A stretch of DNA of 64,000 bases from Achromobacter marplatensis (GTDB lineage Bacteria > Pseudomonadota > Gammaproteobacteria > Burkholderiales > Burkholderiaceae_B): assembly GCF_002209535.1 (NCBI RefSeq), contig NZ_NJIG01000001.1, positions 772,023 through 836,022 on the forward strand, read 5' to 3'. The position numbers and the translations under genes were made by a program. The notes below the pieces were generated by a model that ran no database searches, was not told the DNA's origin, and saw only the letters and a list, made by a program, of their open reading frames with translations. Positions 61,763-64,000 of the stretch are shown piece by piece; the stretch's first letter is position 1; each line of letters begins with the position of its first letter.

Positions 61763-63337
61763 TCAGGTCACCGGGCCGGGATTGAAGAGCGCCAGGGCGT
61801 TGTGCAGCTTGAGTTTTTCCGCACAGGTCTGCTGGCGGCCGCTGGCCACATCCAGCATCAGGCGAAACAGCTCCCAACCTACGTCTTCGATCGTCGCCTG
61901 GCCCGTCGCGATGCGGCCGGCGTTCACGTCCATCAGGTCGTGCCAGCGGCGCGCCAGGCTGTCGCGCGTGGCCACCTTGATCACCGGCACTTGCGCCAGG
62001 CCATACGGCGTGCCGCGCCCCGTCGTGAAAATGTGCAGGTTCATGCCGGCCGCCAGCTGCAAGGTGCCGCAGATGAAATCGCTGGCCGGCGTGGCCGCGA
62101 AGATCAAGCCCTTCTGCGTCAGGCGGTTGCCCGGCGACAGCACGCCGTGGATCGGCGACGACCCCGACTTCACGATCGAGCCCATCGCCTTTTCAACGAT
62201 GTTCGACAGCCCGCCTTTCTTGTTGCCCGGGCTGGTGTTAGCGCTGCGGTCGGCCATGCCACGCTGCAGGTAATCGTCGTACCAGGCCATTTCCCGCACT
62301 AGCGCGTCCGCCACCTCGGGCGTGGCTGCGCGCGCGGTCAACTGGTCGATACCGTCGCGCACTTCGGTGTTTTCCGAAAACATGACCGTGCCGCCCGCCC
62401 GCACCAGCAGGTCCGTCGCAAAGCCCACGGCCGGGTTGGCGGTCACCCCGGAAAACGCGTCGCTGCCGCCGCACTGCACTCCGACCGTCAGGTCCGACAC
62501 GGGGCAGGTTTCGCGCCGGCGCGCGTTCAGCTTTTGCAAATGGCGTTCGGCCGTGCGCATGATCAGGTCGATCATGGATTGGAAGCCGATGTTCTCTTCG
62601 TCCTGCAGCACGATGGTGTCCACGCCGTTGCCGTCGGCGCCCATGCCCTCGCCCGCCCGGATCGGAATGGCGCCCGGCGCCAGCAGCCGTTCGGGCTGCA
62701 GTTTTTCGCAGCCCAGGCTGACCACCATCGAGGTGCCGCCGAAATTGGGATTGCGCGCGATGTTGTGCAAGGTGCGGATGGGGATGGCGGCGCCCGGCGC
62801 ATCGATGGCCACGCCGCAGCCGTAGGTGTGTTCGATGCCCACTACGTCATCCACATTGGGATAGCGCGGCAGCATTTCCTGGCGGATTCGCGCAACCGCG
62901 TGCTCGACCACGCCCTGCACGCATTGCACCGTGGTGCTGATGGCCAGGATGTTGCGCGTGCCCACGGTGCCGTCGGCATTGCGATAGCCTTCGAACGTAT
63001 AGCCTTCCAGCGGCGGTAACGGTGTGATGCGCGTGCCCACCGGCAGGTCCTGCAAGGTGCGGGCCGCGGGCATGGTGGTGACGCGTTCGTTTACCCAGCT
63101 GCCGCGCGGCAAGGCTTTCGCCGCAAAACCGACCACCACGTTGTAGCGCACGACGGCATCGCCCTCGGCCAGGTCCGTCAACGCGACCTTGTGCCCTTGC
63201 GGCACCGCGTCCGCGAGTTGCAACCCGTCGGGTAGTACGGTGCCGGCGGGCAAGCCGCCCTCATTGGCCACGATCGCCACGTTGTCCTGCGGGTGAATCT
63301 TGATAAGCACGGGCGCTTGGTCTGCCGCAACCTGCAT
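61763..63337 (-). CDS. garD: galactarate dehydratase
   Basis: A 524-aa enzyme, the same length as E. coli GarD (523 aa), which dehydrates meso-galactarate to 5-dehydro-4-deoxy-D-glucarate using Fe(II). It is recognisable along its length: [69 protein letters not shown] and CGGSDAFSG. The related altronate dehydratase family also fits, but the N-terminal SAF-like domain wording is that of GarD. The ATG at 63337 follows AAGGATTC; the frame to 63397 is less likely. Its product is the substrate of the enzyme encoded divergently at 63582. Confidence 0.9.
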   Translation of the reverse strand: MQVAADQAPVLIKIHPQDNVAIVANEGGLPAGTVLPDGLQLADAVPQGHKVALTDLAEGDAVVRYNVVVGFAAKALPRGSWVNERVTTMPAARTLQDLPVGTRITPLPPLEGYTFEGYRNADGTVGTRNILAISTTVQCVQGVVEHAVARIRQEMLPRYPNVDDVVGIEHTYGCGVAIDAPGAAIPIRTLHNIARNPNFGGTSMVVSLGCEKLQPERLLAPGAIPIRAGEGMGADGNGVDTIVLQDEENIGFQSMIDLIMRTAERHLQKLNARRRETCPVSDLTVGVQCGGSDAFSGVTANPAVGFATDLLVRAGGTVMFSENTEVRDGIDQLTARAATPEVADALVREMAWYDDYLQRGMADRSANTSPGNKKGGLSNIVEKAMGSIVKSGSSPIHGVLSPGNRLTQKGLIFAATPASDFICGTLQLAAGMNLHIFTTGRGTPYGLAQVPVIKVATRDSLARRWHDLMDVNAGRIATGQATIEDVGWELFRLMLDVASGRQQTCAEKLKLHNALALFNPGPVT

Positions 63338-63388
63338 GAAGAATCCTTTTGCATAGCGGATGCGCGTGAATCCGGCATCCAGTACGTT

Positions 63389-63508
63389 ATCGTACAACCT
63401 AAAGAATATCGCCGAACCGGGTCAAAAATAAATTCCGGGTTTCCCCTTGTCTACAAGTAGATCCATAGGGAAACAAGCCTTGAAACGAATAAAATCATGT
63501 TGTACGAT
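63389..63508. promoter_or_regulatory. paired inverted operator-like sites, garD-kdgD region
   Basis: ATCGTACAAC (63389-63398) and its exact complement GTTGTACGAT (63499-63508) lie 110 bp apart, one near each divergent start. The GTAC core is common in GntR-family sites. Two half-sites facing opposite ways suggest one regulator controlling both promoters. Confidence 0.5.
63439..63474. promoter_or_regulatory. central dyads between garD and kdgD
   Basis: CTTGT-CT-ACAAG (63446-63457) is a 12-bp palindrome. It lies between GTTTCCC (63439-63445) and GGGAAAC (63468-63474), themselves an inverted pair. The TTGTNNACAA core is a plausible GntR-type operator. It is roughly midway between the paired 10-mers at 63389 and 63499. 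Confidence 0.4.
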
Positions 63509-63581
63509 GACTTACCTTTTCAACACCGTACACCGTTCAGGGCAGCAACCGCCCGCGACGGCCACACCGGATGAGCGCGCT

Positions 63582-64000
63582 ATGACTACCCCGCAGGAAC
63601 TCAAAGAAATCGTGTCTGAAGGGCTGCTGTCCTTCCCCGTGACGGACTTTGACCAGAACGGCGATTTCAACGCCAAGACCTACGCCGCCCGCCTCGAATG
63701 GCTGGCCCCGTACGGCGCTACCGCCCTCTTCGCCGCAGGCGGCACCGGCGAGTTCTTCTCCCTGGCTCCCCAGGAGTATTCGGACGTCGTGCGCACCGCC
63801 GTGCAGACCTGCGCCGGCAAGGTGCCGATCCTGGCAGGCGCAGGCGGCCCCACCCGCACCGCCATCGCCTACGCCCAAGAGGCCGAGCGCCAAGGCGCCA
63901 AGGGCATCCTGCTGCTGCCCCACTACCTGACCGAAGCCTCGCAGGACGGCATCGCCGCCCACGTCGAACAGGTCTGCAAGTCGGTCAAGATCGGCGTCAT
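63582..64000 (+). CDS. kdgD: 5-dehydro-4-deoxyglucarate dehydratase, 5' part only
   Basis: The first 139 codons of a gene that runs off the right edge (family length about 300-315 aa). It belongs to the DHDPS/NAL class I aldolase fold: [15 protein letters not shown] at residues 15-29 and the substrate loop GGTGEFFSL at about 53-61. The Schiff-base Lys lies beyond the window. The wording matches KdgD, which converts 5-dehydro-4-deoxy-D-glucarate to 2-oxoglutarate semialdehyde, CO2 and water, the step after GarD. An overlapping ATG at 63571 hits a stop after four codons. It is divergent from garD with shared operators. Confidence 0.88.
   Translation, partial: MTTPQELKEIVSEGLLSFPVTDFDQNGDFNAKTYAARLEWLAPYGATALFAAGGTGEFFSLAPQEYSDVVRTAVQTCAGKVPILAGAGGPTRTAIAYAQEAERQGAKGILLLPHYLTEASQDGIAAHVEQVCKSVKIGV

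Overview
The window is dense, GC-rich bacterial DNA with no stable RNA genes, phage genes or insertion sequences. Several things point to a betaproteobacterium of the Alcaligenaceae (Achromobacter/Bordetella-like). These are the Bug-type (TctC) binding proteins, the many oligopeptide-type ABC and TRAP uptake operons, long chains of ATGA start/stop overlaps, and very long antisense open frames typical of high GC. The taxon is an inference from gene content.

Layout. (1) 1-5665: the 5' end of an M20 amidohydrolase, divergent from a complete peptide-type ABC transporter operon (binding protein, two permeases, two ATPases). A TetR repressor gene ends against it. (2) 6378-18623: two tandem Crp/Fnr-family regulators, glucose-6-phosphate isomerase (pgi) and, divergently, a giant (about 2917 aa) cyclic beta-1,2-glucan synthase. 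A dyad with FNR-like geometry (GTGCG-N4-CGCAC) lies between pgi and the synthase, and a close copy lies upstream of the Crp pair. (3) 18891-36355: a GntR/FCD regulator and then one long co-directional gene series. It encodes a second peptide-type ABC transporter, a beta-propeller protein, a TRAP transporter, a citrate-lyase-beta-like enzyme, a ThDP enzyme, a carbamoylase-type hydrolase, an aldehyde dehydrogenase, a Bug binding protein and a class II aldolase. This looks like uptake and breakdown of one family of compounds, substrate unknown. (4) 36378-39175: a second ThDP enzyme, divergent from a LysR regulator. (5) 39118-48140: a five-gene minus-strand operon (zinc peptidase-like, transglutaminase-like, circularly permuted ATP-grasp fused to alpha-E, transglutaminase plus DUF2126, transglutaminase-like). 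It is a predicted but uncharacterised peptide synthesis/modification system and the best candidate here for an undescribed system. (6) 48629-56670: isochorismatase-fold hydrolase, XapX protein, amidohydrolase, DoxX protein and MFS exporter. Opposite them is a cNMP-domain/FAD protein that has lost the NADPH domain, followed by two tandem AraC regulators. (7) 56706-59474: a small secreted Cys/Pro-rich protein and, divergently, a metallophosphoesterase lipoprotein with a possible PHO box. (8) 59562-64000: an aldarate locus with garD, an SMP-30 lactonase-like gene and a Bug protein on one strand, and the 5' end of 5-dehydro-4-deoxyglucarate dehydratase on the other. The intergenic region between them is rich in operator-like repeats.

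Functions are read from motifs and family resemblance only. Starts were moved from the longest open frame where a ribosome site, signal peptide, ATGA overlap or paralogue comparison favoured another codon. This is stated in each entry.
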